NCBI RefSeq assembly: GCF_001641125.1
Contig: NZ_LWLP01000001.1
Coordinates: 892,147-956,146, forward strand
Direction: 5' to 3'
DNA length: 64,000 nucleotides
Origin: Arthrobacter sp. OY3WO11
GTDB lineage: Bacteria; Actinomycetota; Actinomycetes; Actinomycetales; Micrococcaceae
The notes beneath the pieces are model-generated. The model had not been told where the DNA came from, did no database searches, and saw only the letters and a program-made list of their open reading frames with translations. This document shows, piece by piece, positions 9,336 to 18,697 of the stretch; position 1 is the first letter of the stretch; the number at the start of each line of letters is the position of its first letter. Position numbers and translations under genes: made by a program.

Positions 9336-10936
9336 TTCCTGCCTGAGGTTTCGTTGGAAGGGGTCCCGGCCCACTCCTGGACGTGGAGCAGGGCCACCAG
9401 CGCGTCGCGGGGGTTGCTGAAGTCCAGGCCGGTGACGCGCGAAGCCTTGCTGATCCGGTAGTAAACGGTGTTCTTGTGCAGCTGCATCCGGCGCGCGCAG
9501 GCGGCGACGTCAAGCGCGGCGTCAAAGTACGCCCGCAGGGTTTCGGCCAGTTCGGCGTCCTCACGCAGCAGCCGTGAAAGGCTGCGGTGGCGGAATGTGG
9601 AGGCCGAGAAATTCCGGACTGCTTCCCGGAACAGGATCTCGCCCTCGAAGTTGTCCACCGTGCCTACGGACGTATCTGCGGACTGGCCCACGCATCTTAG
9701 GAGGGCCTCCGTCACGCGGGTCACCCCGTGGATGGACAACAGGTCCGGAACCACCGGGCCAACGGCAGCAAAGGGGCTGATGCCCAGGTGCTTCCGCGCG
9801 TCCTTGATGATGGACTCTGCGAGGCTTCGCAGCCCGGGTTCGGCCGCGGCAGACTGCAGGCCTGGAACGATGACGGCGGTGTCCCCCTTGAACTGGCCCA
9901 CCACGGCGGATGCTTTGTAGGCGGCGGCGTGGATGGAGGCAAGGTTGGCGAGTTCGCCATGCTTGAGTGCTGCATCGTCGGCCTGCGCTTCGGCCTCAGA
10001 CATGCCAATCAGGATCAGGGCGGCCGGGCGCTCCGCCGGAAGTTTCTCACTGTGGGCGCTGGCCGCGGCTTCCGCCGGGCCGGACAGGATCCGCGCCACG
10101 CGGTCTTCCCGCATGTGCACCGACTGCTGGTTGCGGTACCGGATCAGTTCGGCGGAGGTCCGCGCAGCAGAACCCTTCAGCACATGGTCGACGTCGGGCC
10201 CGAAACCGGCTCCCGTCTCTTGGAGCCAGATGTAGCCCATGATGCGGTCGCCGGCGAAGAGTGTAATGGCCACCCGTTCGCGCAACCCGTCCTGCGGCCG
10301 GGCCGGAACCCGCACGGGCAACCGGGTCCCGTGCAATTCACGGTAGGCGCCCAGGTCCTTGAGCAGCAGCTCGTATTTGCGCGGGCCGCGGCGCGCCAGA
10401 ATAAACGCCTTGCGGAGTTCGTCGATGTCGTTGGAGACGGTGGAGTACGCCAGCACCTTATTGGCAGCGTCTTCGATGACCACATGGCTGGAGGTGAGCC
10501 GTGCCGTGGTTTGGGCGATGGCGAAAAGGTCCTCCTCCAGCAGCGTGAGCACCTCACTCTGGTAGCTCGGCGGCTGGATTCTGTCCTTGGCGATGGACAG
10601 CAGCCGGTCCCAGTCCGCGCCGGGATCCACCAGCAGCAGGCCGGTGCCGGCATCGCGCAGGAGTTCCTCGGCCTCGGACAGCTCCTCGCGGCTTCCCTTC
10701 ACGGCCACCACCGGAGGCGGGCTCTTCTTCAGGAGCCGGCGCAGGGCAGGCAAGGCGGACCGGCCGCGGACCCCGATCAGCAGGACGAAGGCGGCTGCGG
10801 CGTCGGGCGCTTCATCGTCGGCGTCCACGATCAGGAACCGTTCAATGGCGGGGCTGGCCGACGCCGGCCGCAGGACCAGGGTGGCGAAACCAAGGGGGAG
10901 ATCCGAGAGGATATCGTCCACCGTCACCGCAGCCAT
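9332..10936 (-). CDS. PucR-family helix-turn-helix regulator
   Basis: 534 residues. An N-terminal PucR sensory domain (residues about 15-130) is followed by a GGDEF-like central region and a C-terminal HTH_30 with the hallmark ending: ETLRAYFDAALDVAACARRM then LHKNTVYYRISKASRVTGLD. PucR proteins control purine, amide and amino acid catabolism. AGAAGGA lies 6 bases before ATG. It heads the glsA-permease-ThDP enzyme run and overlaps glsA by 4 bases. Upstream, 10937-11205 holds no gene and should contain its promoter. Confidence 0.9.
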   Translation of the reverse strand: MAAVTVDDILSDLPLGFATLVLRPASASPAIERFLIVDADDEAPDAAAAFVLLIGVRGRSALPALRRLLKKSPPPVVAVKGSREELSEAEELLRDAGTGLLLVDPGADWDRLLSIAKDRIQPPSYQSEVLTLLEEDLFAIAQTTARLTSSHVVIEDAANKVLAYSTVSNDIDELRKAFILARRGPRKYELLLKDLGAYRELHGTRLPVRVPARPQDGLRERVAITLFAGDRIMGYIWLQETGAGFGPDVDHVLKGSAARTSAELIRYRNQQSVHMREDRVARILSGPAEAAASAHSEKLPAERPAALILIGMSEAEAQADDAALKHGELANLASIHAAAYKASAVVGQFKGDTAVIVPGLQSAAAEPGLRSLAESIIKDARKHLGISPFAAVGPVVPDLLSIHGVTRVTEALLRCVGQSADTSVGTVDNFEGEILFREAVRNFSASTFRHRSLSRLLREDAELAETLRAYFDAALDVAACARRMQLHKNTVYYRISKASRVTGLDFSNPRDALVALLHVQEWAGTPSNETSGRK

Positions 10937-11205
10937 GAGTGTCCTTCTGCATCGATAGCACCGGACGGCTCTGTCCGGTCAACCCATGGTATCCAGCAGG
11001 AAACGGCAGGAACATGTGAGCGAAACTAAATCCAATGCGGGCTTTTCAGCCCGCAGCCCAAGTGACGAGCCGCGCGGGACCCGTGAGTCCGAGTGTGCCG
11101 GCACTTTGTATTGAACGGACTCATCCGCGGATGTCTCCGGGCTCAACTTCCAGCGAGGGTTTGGCCGCACACTCTCAAACCCTTTGGTGTGAATGTTCTT
11201 TCGGG

Positions 11206-12258
11206 TCAGAGCGGCGCAGGGCCGGTCGAAGCTCGAATGGTTAAGTGCGTGGGCATGACGGCAAGCTGGCGACTGGCCCGGCCAGGGACAGGATTCAGCT
11301 GGGAAAGCAACATCGAGACGGCTACCCGGCCCGCCTGCTCGATAGGGCTGGCGATGGTGGTCAGTGGGGGGTTGCAGAAATCCGCGCCGAAAATGTCATC
11401 GGAGCCGATAATGCTGATGTCCTCGGGGACGCGGATTCCCCGCTCACGGAGCCTTTGCAGCATGCCAATGGCCAGCAAGTCGTTGAAGACGATGCACGCG
11501 GTGGCCCCAGTGCGTACGGCGGCATCCGCCGCGGCTGCCCCCGAGGTGGTCTTCGGAGTGAAGGGGCCGATGCGGTGGGCTTCCATGCCGCGTTGGGCTG
11601 ATTCCTCCTCGAAAACTTTCCAACGCATCCGGTTGGACCAGGACGTCGGTGGACCGCTGACGTAGCAGACCCGATGGTGGCCCAGGGACGCCAGATGCTC
11701 CAAGGCCTGAATGACGGCGGAGGGCGTGTCGATGACCACCGAGGGAGCGCTGGTGGACGCCCGGTTGATGGTCACCAGCGGCTGGGTCTCCGACACCTCG
11801 GCCAGCTGCGCGTCGGTCAGGCGGGAGGCTGCAAGGATGAAGCCGTCGGCAGACCGCCGCATTTTGTGGAGGGCTTCCAGCTCCATCTCGCTGGACTCTT
11901 CCGTGTCCACGAGGAGCTGCGTGTAGCCGCCGGCCTTGAGCTGGTGCTGGGTGCCACGGATGATGTCGAAGTAGAACGGGTTGGTGATGTCCGGCACTAG
12001 GACGGCGACGGCGTTGGTGCGCCCCGAGCTAAGTCCGCGTGCCTGCGAGCTGGGCACGTAATTGAGTTGCGCGGCCGCTTCTTCGATCCGCTCCCTGGTG
12101 TAGCGGTTGACCCGGTCCGGTTTGGACAATGCGCGGGAAACGGTTGACGTTGCCACTCCCGCAAGCTCGGCAACGTCCCGGATGGTTGGCACTTTGTCCG
12201 TAACCACGCGCCTTTCCGGAGTTCCTGCAGTCCCTGTTCCATCCTTAGTAGTTGCCAT
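11206..12258 (-). CDS. LacI-family transcriptional repressor of the uronate operon
   Basis: 350 residues. After about 22 hydrophilic residues the LacI helix-turn-helix and hinge appear (TIRDVAELAGVATSTVSRAL, then VNRYTRERIEEAAAQLNYVP), followed by a periplasmic-binding-protein-like effector domain (VAVLVPDITNPFYFDIIRG ... GSDDIFGADFCNPPLTTI). It is divergent from the ABC transporter/uronate operon, whose promoter region contains a CG-centred palindrome at 12374-12383 of the type LacI proteins bind. The ligand is inferred to be a uronate or uronide. Confidence 0.93.
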   Translation of the reverse strand: MATTKDGTGTAGTPERRVVTDKVPTIRDVAELAGVATSTVSRALSKPDRVNRYTRERIEEAAAQLNYVPSSQARGLSSGRTNAVAVLVPDITNPFYFDIIRGTQHQLKAGGYTQLLVDTEESSEMELEALHKMRRSADGFILAASRLTDAQLAEVSETQPLVTINRASTSAPSVVIDTPSAVIQALEHLASLGHHRVCYVSGPPTSWSNRMRWKVFEEESAQRGMEAHRIGPFTPKTTSGAAAADAAVRTGATACIVFNDLLAIGMLQRLRERGIRVPEDISIIGSDDIFGADFCNPPLTTIASPIEQAGRVAVSMLLSQLNPVPGRASRQLAVMPTHLTIRASTGPAPL

Positions 12259-12359
12259 GGCCCGGTCCTTTCATGGCGCCGCCGCGGTGCCCGTTTTGAT
12301 GCCCTGTGTCCTCTAATTGCCGGACCATCCCCTAAATGAGAGCATCTATGGCAACTTTT

Positions 12360-12397
12360 GGCAATCGCTTGCCGCAACGTTGCACCCTGCCTAGACT
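12360..12397 (+). promoter_or_regulatory. Uronate operon promoter with LacI-type operators
   Basis: TTGCCG (12369-12374) and TAGACT (12392-12397) are spaced by 17 bases. The perfect palindrome GCAACGTTGC (12374-12383) sits in the spacer, and a second inverted repeat, GGCAAtcgcTTGCC (12360-12373), overlaps the -35. The CG-centred palindrome is typical of LacI-family operators. The substrate-binding protein gene starts 74 bases downstream of the -10. Confidence 0.65.
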
Positions 12398-12470
12398 CAG
12401 TCTCGAATCGCCTGCAGTGACGGACGCCACTAGACGTTGTGGCCATGCGGGTGTCGAAGAGGAGAAAACA

Positions 12471-13829
12471 ATGAGGTTTAAATCGTCTTCCGGGCTGGCA
12501 GCTATTGTTACGGCTGCGGCATTGGTGCTGACGGGCTGCGGTGGTGGCTCGGGATCCACTGACACCCCCACAAGCGCCGACGGGAAAGTAGATGGAACGG
12601 GCAAAACCCTGAACGTCCTCGTCGGTGTATTGAGCCAGTACCCGGAACAGCAGAAGCAGTGGCAAAGCGACATCGCAGCTAAATTCAAGGCTGAAACCGG
12701 CGCTGACGTTAAATTTGAGACCTTCGCCTCAGCCAACGACGAACTGACGCGCATCCAGACCTCCGTTGTCTCTGGCCAGGGCCCTGACGTCTACGGACTG
12801 GGCACGACATTCACGCCAACCGCCTTTGCCACCAAAGCATTTGTGACCCTGTCCGAGGACGACTGGAAGAAGGTGGGCGGCAAGGACCGGTTCAACAAGG
12901 CTGCCCTGGGGATCTCCGGTCCGGACGAGGAACACCAGGCCGGCATTCCGTTCGTCAGCCGCCCCTTCGTGATGGCGTACAACAAAGAACTGCTGGCTGC
13001 CGCCGGAATTGAGAAGCCTGCCACCACGTGGGATGAGCTTGCGGAGCAGGCGAAGAAGATGACCAAGGACGGCACCTTCGGCCTGGCCACGGGCTACAAG
13101 GACAACTTCGACCCCTGGAAGTTCATCTGGGCCATGTCCGTCCAGGCGGGCAACCCGATCGTGGACGGTGACGAGCTCAAGCTCGATGACCCCACCGTCA
13201 AGAAGGCCTACGAAACCTACTTCGGCTGGTTGACCGAGGACAAGATCGTTGACCCGGCATCCGTGGGCTGGAGCAACAGCAACGCCGTCGCGGCCTTTGC
13301 CAGCGGCAAGGCTGGTTACTTGATGATGACTACCTCAAGCTCCCTTCCGACCCTCGAGCAGTCGGCCGTCGCGGGCAAATACGAATACGCGCTGATGCCT
13401 ACAACGGCACCGGGCGAGTCGAGCTCCAAGAATGAGGACGCAGCGAGCATCCTGTCCGGCGACAACCTGGTGGTAGCGGACTACTCGAAGCAGAAAGACC
13501 TGGCTTTCGCGTACATCAAACTCATCACCTCTAAAGAGGAGCAGCTGAACTACCAGAAGATCTTCGGCGACCTGCCCGCCAACGCCGAGGCCCTGGAGTC
13601 GCTGAGCGGTGATGCGAAGCTCAAGCCCATCACAGACGCTGCCGCCAAGTCCAAGGCCACGCCGTTCACGGGAGCCTGGGGGGACATCCAGCTGGGCCTG
13701 CTGAACGTCACGGTCCAATCCGTCCCGGACCTTGCCGCGGGCAAGGTGGACAGTTCTGACCTCGAAGCACGCATCAAGGACTCGCAGAGCAAGGGGCAGG
13801 CCTCCTTGGACCGGGCCTCCAAAGGGTAA
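12471..13829 (+). CDS. Sugar ABC transporter substrate-binding lipoprotein
   Basis: 452 residues from ATG 12471, preceded by AAGAGGAG; the longer in-frame start at 12336 would bury the signal peptide and the promoter. The N-terminus is a lipoprotein signal: RFK, hydrophobic AAIVTAAALV, lipobox LTGC with Cys23 to be lipidated. The rest is a family-1 (MalE-like) extracellular solute-binding protein (VLVGVLSQYPEQQKQW, PYNKELLAAAG-type segment, late KEEQLNYQ). It captures the glycoside or uronide at the outer membrane face of the cytoplasmic membrane and hands it to the two permeases encoded next. Confidence 0.93.
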   Translation: MRFKSSSGLAAIVTAAALVLTGCGGGSGSTDTPTSADGKVDGTGKTLNVLVGVLSQYPEQQKQWQSDIAAKFKAETGADVKFETFASANDELTRIQTSVVSGQGPDVYGLGTTFTPTAFATKAFVTLSEDDWKKVGGKDRFNKAALGISGPDEEHQAGIPFVSRPFVMAYNKELLAAAGIEKPATTWDELAEQAKKMTKDGTFGLATGYKDNFDPWKFIWAMSVQAGNPIVDGDELKLDDPTVKKAYETYFGWLTEDKIVDPASVGWSNSNAVAAFASGKAGYLMMTTSSSLPTLEQSAVAGKYEYALMPTTAPGESSSKNEDAASILSGDNLVVADYSKQKDLAFAYIKLITSKEEQLNYQKIFGDLPANAEALESLSGDAKLKPITDAAAKSKATPFTGAWGDIQLGLLNVTVQSVPDLAAGKVDSSDLEARIKDSQSKGQASLDRASKG

Positions 13830-13835
13830 GTTCTG

Positions 13836-14849
13836 ATGTCAACTGACGCTTCCAACGAAGTCCGGCTTGCGGCGGAGTCCGCCGCAAGCCGGGCGGCACA
13901 CTCTGCCGCTGACACAGCAGGCCAAGAGCCAAGCGGGCAGAAGAGCCCGCGCCGCAAAGGCCTAAGCGAACGCAACCGCCCCCTGTGGATGCTGATCCCG
14001 GGCGGAGCGCTGATGATCATCATCATCGTCCTGCCGCTGTTGCTGGGCATCTTCATGTCCACCCTCAACCTGGACCAGTACACGCTGCGCCGCTGGATCA
14101 GTTCGCCCTTCATCGGCGTCGGGAACTTTGTCGAGGCACTCACCTCGTCGCCGCTCCTCCACGCCACCTGGCTAAGTGTCAGCTACTCGCTACTTGCGAT
14201 GGTTGTCACCCTTCCGCTGGGCATAGCTGCGGCCGTCGCAACCCAGAACGCGTTCAAGGGACGCGCCGTGATCCGATCCATCTTCCTGATCCCCTATGTG
14301 CTTCCATCCTTCGTGGTGGCCACCGTCTGGCGCACCATGTTCCAGCCGGACGGCATCGTAGACAAGGCTCTGGGGACCATCGGCATTGAGGCCGGCCTCT
14401 GGCTGAACGGACCGCAGACTTTCTGGACGCTGGTCCTGGTCCAGATCTGGGCCTCCTGGCCGTTCATCTACCTGCTTGCCCTCTCCGGGCTGCAGTCCGT
14501 TGACCATGAGGTTCACGAGGCCTCAGCACTGGACGGCGCCCTGTGGTGGAACAAGCTGCGCTACGTCATTTTCCCCTACCTCAAGGGGCCGCTCTCGCTC
14601 GCCTTCCTGATCGGCATGCTGCACCACATCAACAACTTCACGCTTCCCTATGTGCTGTTTGGGGTTCCGGCCCCGGCCGATGTAGAGGTGCTGCCCATCC
14701 TGACGTACGTGACCAGCTTCCAAAGCTTCCGTTTTGGACTGAGCGCTGCCATGGCTTTCGTTTCCCTGGTCCTAATTGCCATTCCGCTGTTTGTTTACCT
14801 GCGCGCCGTCAAGCTTGACGACGCCGAGTCACCTGGAGCCAAGAAATGA
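13836..14849 (+). CDS. Sugar ABC transporter permease, MalF-like
   Basis: 337 residues. A 45-residue charged N-tail precedes six or so membrane helices. The EAA loop that docks the ATPase is visible as HEASALDGALWWNKLRYVIFP. It starts 6 bases after the binding-protein stop and overlaps the next permease by 4 bases (ATGA). No ATP-binding subunit is encoded in the operon, so the transporter must use a shared MsmK/UgpC-type ATPase from elsewhere in the genome. Confidence 0.93.
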   Translation: MSTDASNEVRLAAESAASRAAHSAADTAGQEPSGQKSPRRKGLSERNRPLWMLIPGGALMIIIIVLPLLLGIFMSTLNLDQYTLRRWISSPFIGVGNFVEALTSSPLLHATWLSVSYSLLAMVVTLPLGIAAAVATQNAFKGRAVIRSIFLIPYVLPSFVVATVWRTMFQPDGIVDKALGTIGIEAGLWLNGPQTFWTLVLVQIWASWPFIYLLALSGLQSVDHEVHEASALDGALWWNKLRYVIFPYLKGPLSLAFLIGMLHHINNFTLPYVLFGVPAPADVEVLPILTYVTSFQSFRFGLSAAMAFVSLVLIAIPLFVYLRAVKLDDAESPGAKK

Positions 14850-15769
14850 CCACCTCCACAGCCAGCAGGATCCGCGAAGCAAGCCACTCTGTTCCCCGCC
14901 CCGGTTCTTCCCGGCAGCACGAAGTGACCCGGCTGCTGCCCCGTCCCATGCTCGCGATCATCCTCGTGTTCCTCGGTGCCCTGGTGCTGATCCCCGTGTT
15001 CTATATCTTCCTTGCGTCGGTGAACTCGGACATCGGCGTGGCCAACGGTGAATTCTGGCCTTCAAGCTTCACCCTGCAGAACTACTCGAGGATCTGGACC
15101 AGTGTGGGGCTGGCCACCGGCCTCGCCAACAGCGTCCTGGTGGCAGGGGCAACGGCAATTGTCTCGGCGGCGTTGTCGGTTTCCACCGCATTCGTCCTGG
15201 TCCGCTACAGCTTCCGGGGCCGGCTGACCATCCTGCGCGGGCTCCTTGCACTGCAATCTGTGCCGGGAACCCTGATGGTGCTGCCCGTGTTTGTTCTGTT
15301 TTCTTCGGCCTCAACGTACCTGGGCATCCAGGTCATCGGAACACAGTGGGGACTCTTCGTCACGTATCTGACGTTCGCCATGCCGTTCTCCACCTGGGTC
15401 ATGGTCACCTACCTGCGCGGACTTCCACGCGAATTGGAGGAAGCGGCCCGGATCGACGGCGCCAGCAACGTGGGCGTCCTCTTCAGGATCATCCTGCCCC
15501 TTAGCTGGCCTGGCATTGTGGTCTCCGGAATCTTCGCTTTCCTGCTGGGATGGAACGATGTTCTGTTCGCGTCCGTGATGACCCGGCCGGAAAGCCAGAC
15601 CGCGGCGGTGGCACTGCAGATCTTCGGCGCCTCACAGGAAGGCGGCGCCATCCCGTTCTATGGCCAGATGATGGCGGCGGCCCTGGTTTGCGCCGCCCCC
15701 GTGGTGATTCTCTACCTGATTTTCCAGCGTTATCTAGTGGGCGGGCTCACCGCCGGAGGAGTTAAGTAA
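14846..15769 (+). CDS. Sugar ABC transporter permease, MalG-like
   Basis: 307 residues with six predicted membrane helices. The EAA motif reads LEEAARIDGASNVGVLFRI, and the C-terminal LIFQRYLVGGLTAGGVK is the standard end of MalG-type carbohydrate permeases. It pairs with the preceding permease (ATGA overlap). GGAGGAG just before its stop serves the following TIM-barrel gene 2 bases downstream. Confidence 0.93.
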   Translation: MTTSTASRIREASHSVPRPGSSRQHEVTRLLPRPMLAIILVFLGALVLIPVFYIFLASVNSDIGVANGEFWPSSFTLQNYSRIWTSVGLATGLANSVLVAGATAIVSAALSVSTAFVLVRYSFRGRLTILRGLLALQSVPGTLMVLPVFVLFSSASTYLGIQVIGTQWGLFVTYLTFAMPFSTWVMVTYLRGLPRELEEAARIDGASNVGVLFRIILPLSWPGIVVSGIFAFLLGWNDVLFASVMTRPESQTAAVALQIFGASQEGGAIPFYGQMMAAALVCAAPVVILYLIFQRYLVGGLTAGGVK

Positions 15770-15771
15770 CC

Positions 15772-16620
15772 ATGGTTCCAGCCACCCAGGCCTTTTGGGC
15801 CCTGTCCGGATTCGGCGACGAGATCGACGACGACCCCGCCGTTCAGATTGCAGTGCTGCAGGCTCTCGGCGCCAATCACATTGAGGTGCGAAGCGCGTGG
15901 GGCACGAACATCGTGGACCTCTCGGATGACCAGCTCGCGGCCCTCGCCAAGCTGCTCGAAGAAAAGGGCATGCAGGTTTCCGCAATTGCTTCGCCGATCG
16001 GAAAGGTGGACGTCAGCCTACCGGTGGAGCACGAGGTGGACCGGCTGCGCCGGGCGGCCAACGCCGCCAAAGTCCTGGGCGCGAGGTACATCCGGATCTT
16101 CTCCTTCTACTACGGCGAATCCGTTCCGGTGGACAGCATCCGTGGCGCCGTCATGGAACGGATGGGCGCGCTCGCCGCCGTCGCCGAGGAAGAAGGCGTG
16201 GTCCTGCTGCACGAAAACGAAAAGGACATTTTCGGGGACGTCCCGGACCGGGTGCTGGACATCATCGAAACCGTGAACTCGCCGGCGCTGAAAGTGGCGT
16301 GGGACGCAGCAAACTTCGTCCAGGTAGGCGTGAAGCCCTTTGACGAGGCCTATGCCAAGCTCCGCCCGCACCTGGAGTACCTGCAGGTCAAGGATGCGCT
16401 CTTCTCCAACGGACATGTGGTTCCGGCAGGGGAGGGGGACGGCGACGTGCTGCGCACCGTGGAAGCGCTCAAGGCCGACGGCTTCACCGGCTTCGCCTCC
16501 CTGGAACCGCATCTTGCCGGCGCCCACGGCCTCGGCGGATTTTCCGGTCCCACAGCGTTCGGCATTGCCGCCCGGGCGTTTGCAAAAGTCACGGCGGAAG
16601 CAGGAGTAAAGACGGTATGA
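15772..16620 (+). CDS. Sugar phosphate isomerase/epimerase (xylose-isomerase-like TIM barrel) 1
   Basis: 282 residues of the AP endonuclease 2 / xylose isomerase-like TIM-barrel family. Metal-ligand candidates occur in the usual strand ends: HIEVRSAWG, VLLHENEKDIFGD, VAWDAANFVQVG and the late FASLEPHLAG. Members act as epimerases, isomerases, dehydratases or, in recently studied glycoside-degrading systems, beta-eliminating lyases on 3-keto sugars. It overlaps the Gfo/Idh/MocA gene by 4 bases, which suggests consecutive steps. Exact reaction unknown. Confidence 0.85.
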   Translation: MVPATQAFWALSGFGDEIDDDPAVQIAVLQALGANHIEVRSAWGTNIVDLSDDQLAALAKLLEEKGMQVSAIASPIGKVDVSLPVEHEVDRLRRAANAAKVLGARYIRIFSFYYGESVPVDSIRGAVMERMGALAAVAEEEGVVLLHENEKDIFGDVPDRVLDIIETVNSPALKVAWDAANFVQVGVKPFDEAYAKLRPHLEYLQVKDALFSNGHVVPAGEGDGDVLRTVEALKADGFTGFASLEPHLAGAHGLGGFSGPTAFGIAARAFAKVTAEAGVKTV

Positions 16621-17783
16621 GTGAGACATTGAACGTTGCCATCACCGGTTGCGGCGTCATCGGCCGCACCCACGCCGCTGCCCTGGCGGAGTTTCCCGCG
16701 GCCAGCATTGTCGCGCTGGTGGACGCGATCCCGGACGCGGCTGAGGCCCTGGCGGATTTCATAGAAAAGAGCGGCCGGCCACGGCCCTCCGTGCACGAGT
16801 CCCTCCAGGAGGCCTTTGCCGCAGCCGACATCGACCTGGTGGCACTGGCTACCCCCAGCGGACTGCACATCCAGCAGGGCCTCGAAGTCCTCGCCGCCGG
16901 CAAGCACGTTGTCATCGAAAAGCCCCTTGACGTGGACCTGAGCCGTGCCCAGGAGATCGAGGCGGCAGCGAAGGAAGCCGCACGCCGCGGCGTGGTCGCT
17001 TCGGTCATCAGCCAGCACCGCTTTGACCAAGCCAGCGTCGCGGTTGCGGATGCCGTGGCCAAGGGGCGGTTCGGCCGGCTGACCTCCGCCATCGCCTCCG
17101 TCGCGTGGTGGCGCGGGCAGGGTTACTACGATTCCGGCGACTGGCGCGGCACGTGGTCAATGGACGGGGGCGGAGCCCTGATGAACCAAGGTGTCCACAC
17201 GGTGGACCTGCTGCTGTGGTTCATGGGCCGGCCGGTGGAAATCCATGCGCACACAGCCCGCCTGGCACACGAACGCATCGAGGTGGAGGACACGGCCGTT
17301 GCCACCGTGACTTTCGAAAATGGCGGCCTGGCAGTACTGCACGCCACAACAGCCGCTTACCCGGGCCTGACGGTCCGGGTTCAGCTGATGGGCTCGGAAG
17401 GCTCCGCAGTGGTGGACAACGACCAGCTTCACTACTTCCACTCCAAGGACGCCGGCGGCGCTTCCGCTGACATGGGGCTGCAGGGCGGAGGCAACCAGGC
17501 CCAGGAGGAACTGGCCAAGTACCCCGCCGAGGCTTACGAGGCCAAGGACCCCACGGTGTATCCGGCCGGACACATACGCCAGTACCGCGACATCCTCGGG
17601 GCCATCTCGGAAGGCCGCCAGCCCGCCGTCACCGTCAGCGACGCCGTCAATGCCCTGGCCACGGTGCGTGCCGTCTACGTGTCAGCCACGTTGAACCAGG
17701 CCGTGCTTTTCGACGACGTCCTGGCCGGCAAGTACAACGACCTGGAAGTCCGCACCGGCACCACTTCGACAGAAAGCGCCTGA
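16617..17783 (+). CDS. Gfo/Idh/MocA-family NAD(P)-dependent oxidoreductase
   Basis: 388 residues. The N-terminal Rossmann fold shows ITGCGVIGRTHAAAL and the EKP triad lysine in KHVVIEKPLDVD; the C-terminal alpha/beta domain carries GGGALMNQGVHTVDLLLWF, whose histidine is the usual catalytic residue. These enzymes oxidise or reduce one hydroxyl of a sugar, commonly at C3. It is sandwiched between two TIM-barrel isomerase/epimerase genes with 4-base overlap on one side and a 4-base gap on the other. A role in oxidising a glycoside or uronide before cleavage or epimerisation is inferred. Confidence 0.88.
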   Translation: MSETLNVAITGCGVIGRTHAAALAEFPAASIVALVDAIPDAAEALADFIEKSGRPRPSVHESLQEAFAAADIDLVALATPSGLHIQQGLEVLAAGKHVVIEKPLDVDLSRAQEIEAAAKEAARRGVVASVISQHRFDQASVAVADAVAKGRFGRLTSAIASVAWWRGQGYYDSGDWRGTWSMDGGGALMNQGVHTVDLLLWFMGRPVEIHAHTARLAHERIEVEDTAVATVTFENGGLAVLHATTAAYPGLTVRVQLMGSEGSAVVDNDQLHYFHSKDAGGASADMGLQGGGNQAQEELAKYPAEAYEAKDPTVYPAGHIRQYRDILGAISEGRQPAVTVSDAVNALATVRAVYVSATLNQAVLFDDVLAGKYNDLEVRTGTTSTESA

Positions 17784-17787
17784 ACCC

Positions 17788-18693
17788 ATGAAATTCTCAG
17801 TGTTCACAGCCTCTACGCCTGACTGGACCCCGGAGGAAGCCGTCCATCACCTGGCCGCCCAGGGCTGGGACGGCATCGAGTGGCGGATCACAGACCAGGC
17901 GGAGGCGCCCGAGCCCGGTTTCTGGGCCGGCAACAAGGCGACCATCCCGCTGGCGGGCCTCGAAGACAACCTGGAAAGGGTTGCGGCCATAACGCGCGAC
18001 GCCGGCCTCGAATTTTCCGGAATCGGCGGGTACGCGCGGTGTGACAACCACGACGACGTCGAACGCCTGCTAGCGGCGACGGCGGCCTTGGGAGCCGGCC
18101 AGGTCCGCGTCACCACGCCTCCGCTTGGAACGGCCGGCTGGGGGAACGAAGGGCCGAGCGGGATTCCCTACCCTGTCCTTTTTGAGGCGGCCCGGCACGA
18201 TTTCGAATGGGTGGTTGAACGGGCTGCCCATCACGGCGTGAAGGCGCTGGTGGAGCTGCACCACCGCACCATCACGGCGTCCGCTTCCTCGGCCCGACGC
18301 CTTCTGGAGGGCCTGGACCCCAAGCATGTCGGAGTAATCCATGACCTGGGCAACCTGCTGATCGAGGGCCAGGAAGACTACCTTCCCGCCTTTGAACTGC
18401 TGGGGGAGTACCTGGCACACATCCACGTCAAGAACGCCGTCTGGGTCCGCAAGGACGAGACGGACGAGTCGGGAGCCGCAGTGTTCCACAACGAGTGGGC
18501 GCCGCTCCAGACCGGACAGGGCAGTGTCCTGGCGTACTTCAAGGCCTTGGCGGCACATGGCTACGACGGGTGGGTCACGGTGGAAGACTTCTCCACTGAA
18601 CTGCCCCTGGCGGAACGTACTGCCGGCAATCTTGACTACCTCCGCCGTACGGCGGTCCTCGCCGGCCTCACCGTCGGGGCCGGGGCCCGTTAA
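17788..18693 (+). CDS. Sugar phosphate isomerase/epimerase (TIM barrel) 2
   Basis: 301 residues, same superfamily as the gene at 15772 but only distantly similar. Candidate metal ligands: GIEWRI, KALVELHHRTI, GVIHDLGNLLIEG, HIHVKNAVW and GWVTVEDFS. It starts 4 bases after the oxidoreductase stop and is followed 4 bases later by the uronate isomerase. It could epimerise or open a keto-sugar released by the oxidoreductase; function is not assigned. Confidence 0.85.
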   Translation: MKFSVFTASTPDWTPEEAVHHLAAQGWDGIEWRITDQAEAPEPGFWAGNKATIPLAGLEDNLERVAAITRDAGLEFSGIGGYARCDNHDDVERLLAATAALGAGQVRVTTPPLGTAGWGNEGPSGIPYPVLFEAARHDFEWVVERAAHHGVKALVELHHRTITASASSARRLLEGLDPKHVGVIHDLGNLLIEGQEDYLPAFELLGEYLAHIHVKNAVWVRKDETDESGAAVFHNEWAPLQTGQGSVLAYFKALAAHGYDGWVTVEDFSTELPLAERTAGNLDYLRRTAVLAGLTVGAGAR

Positions 18694-18697
18694 CGCC

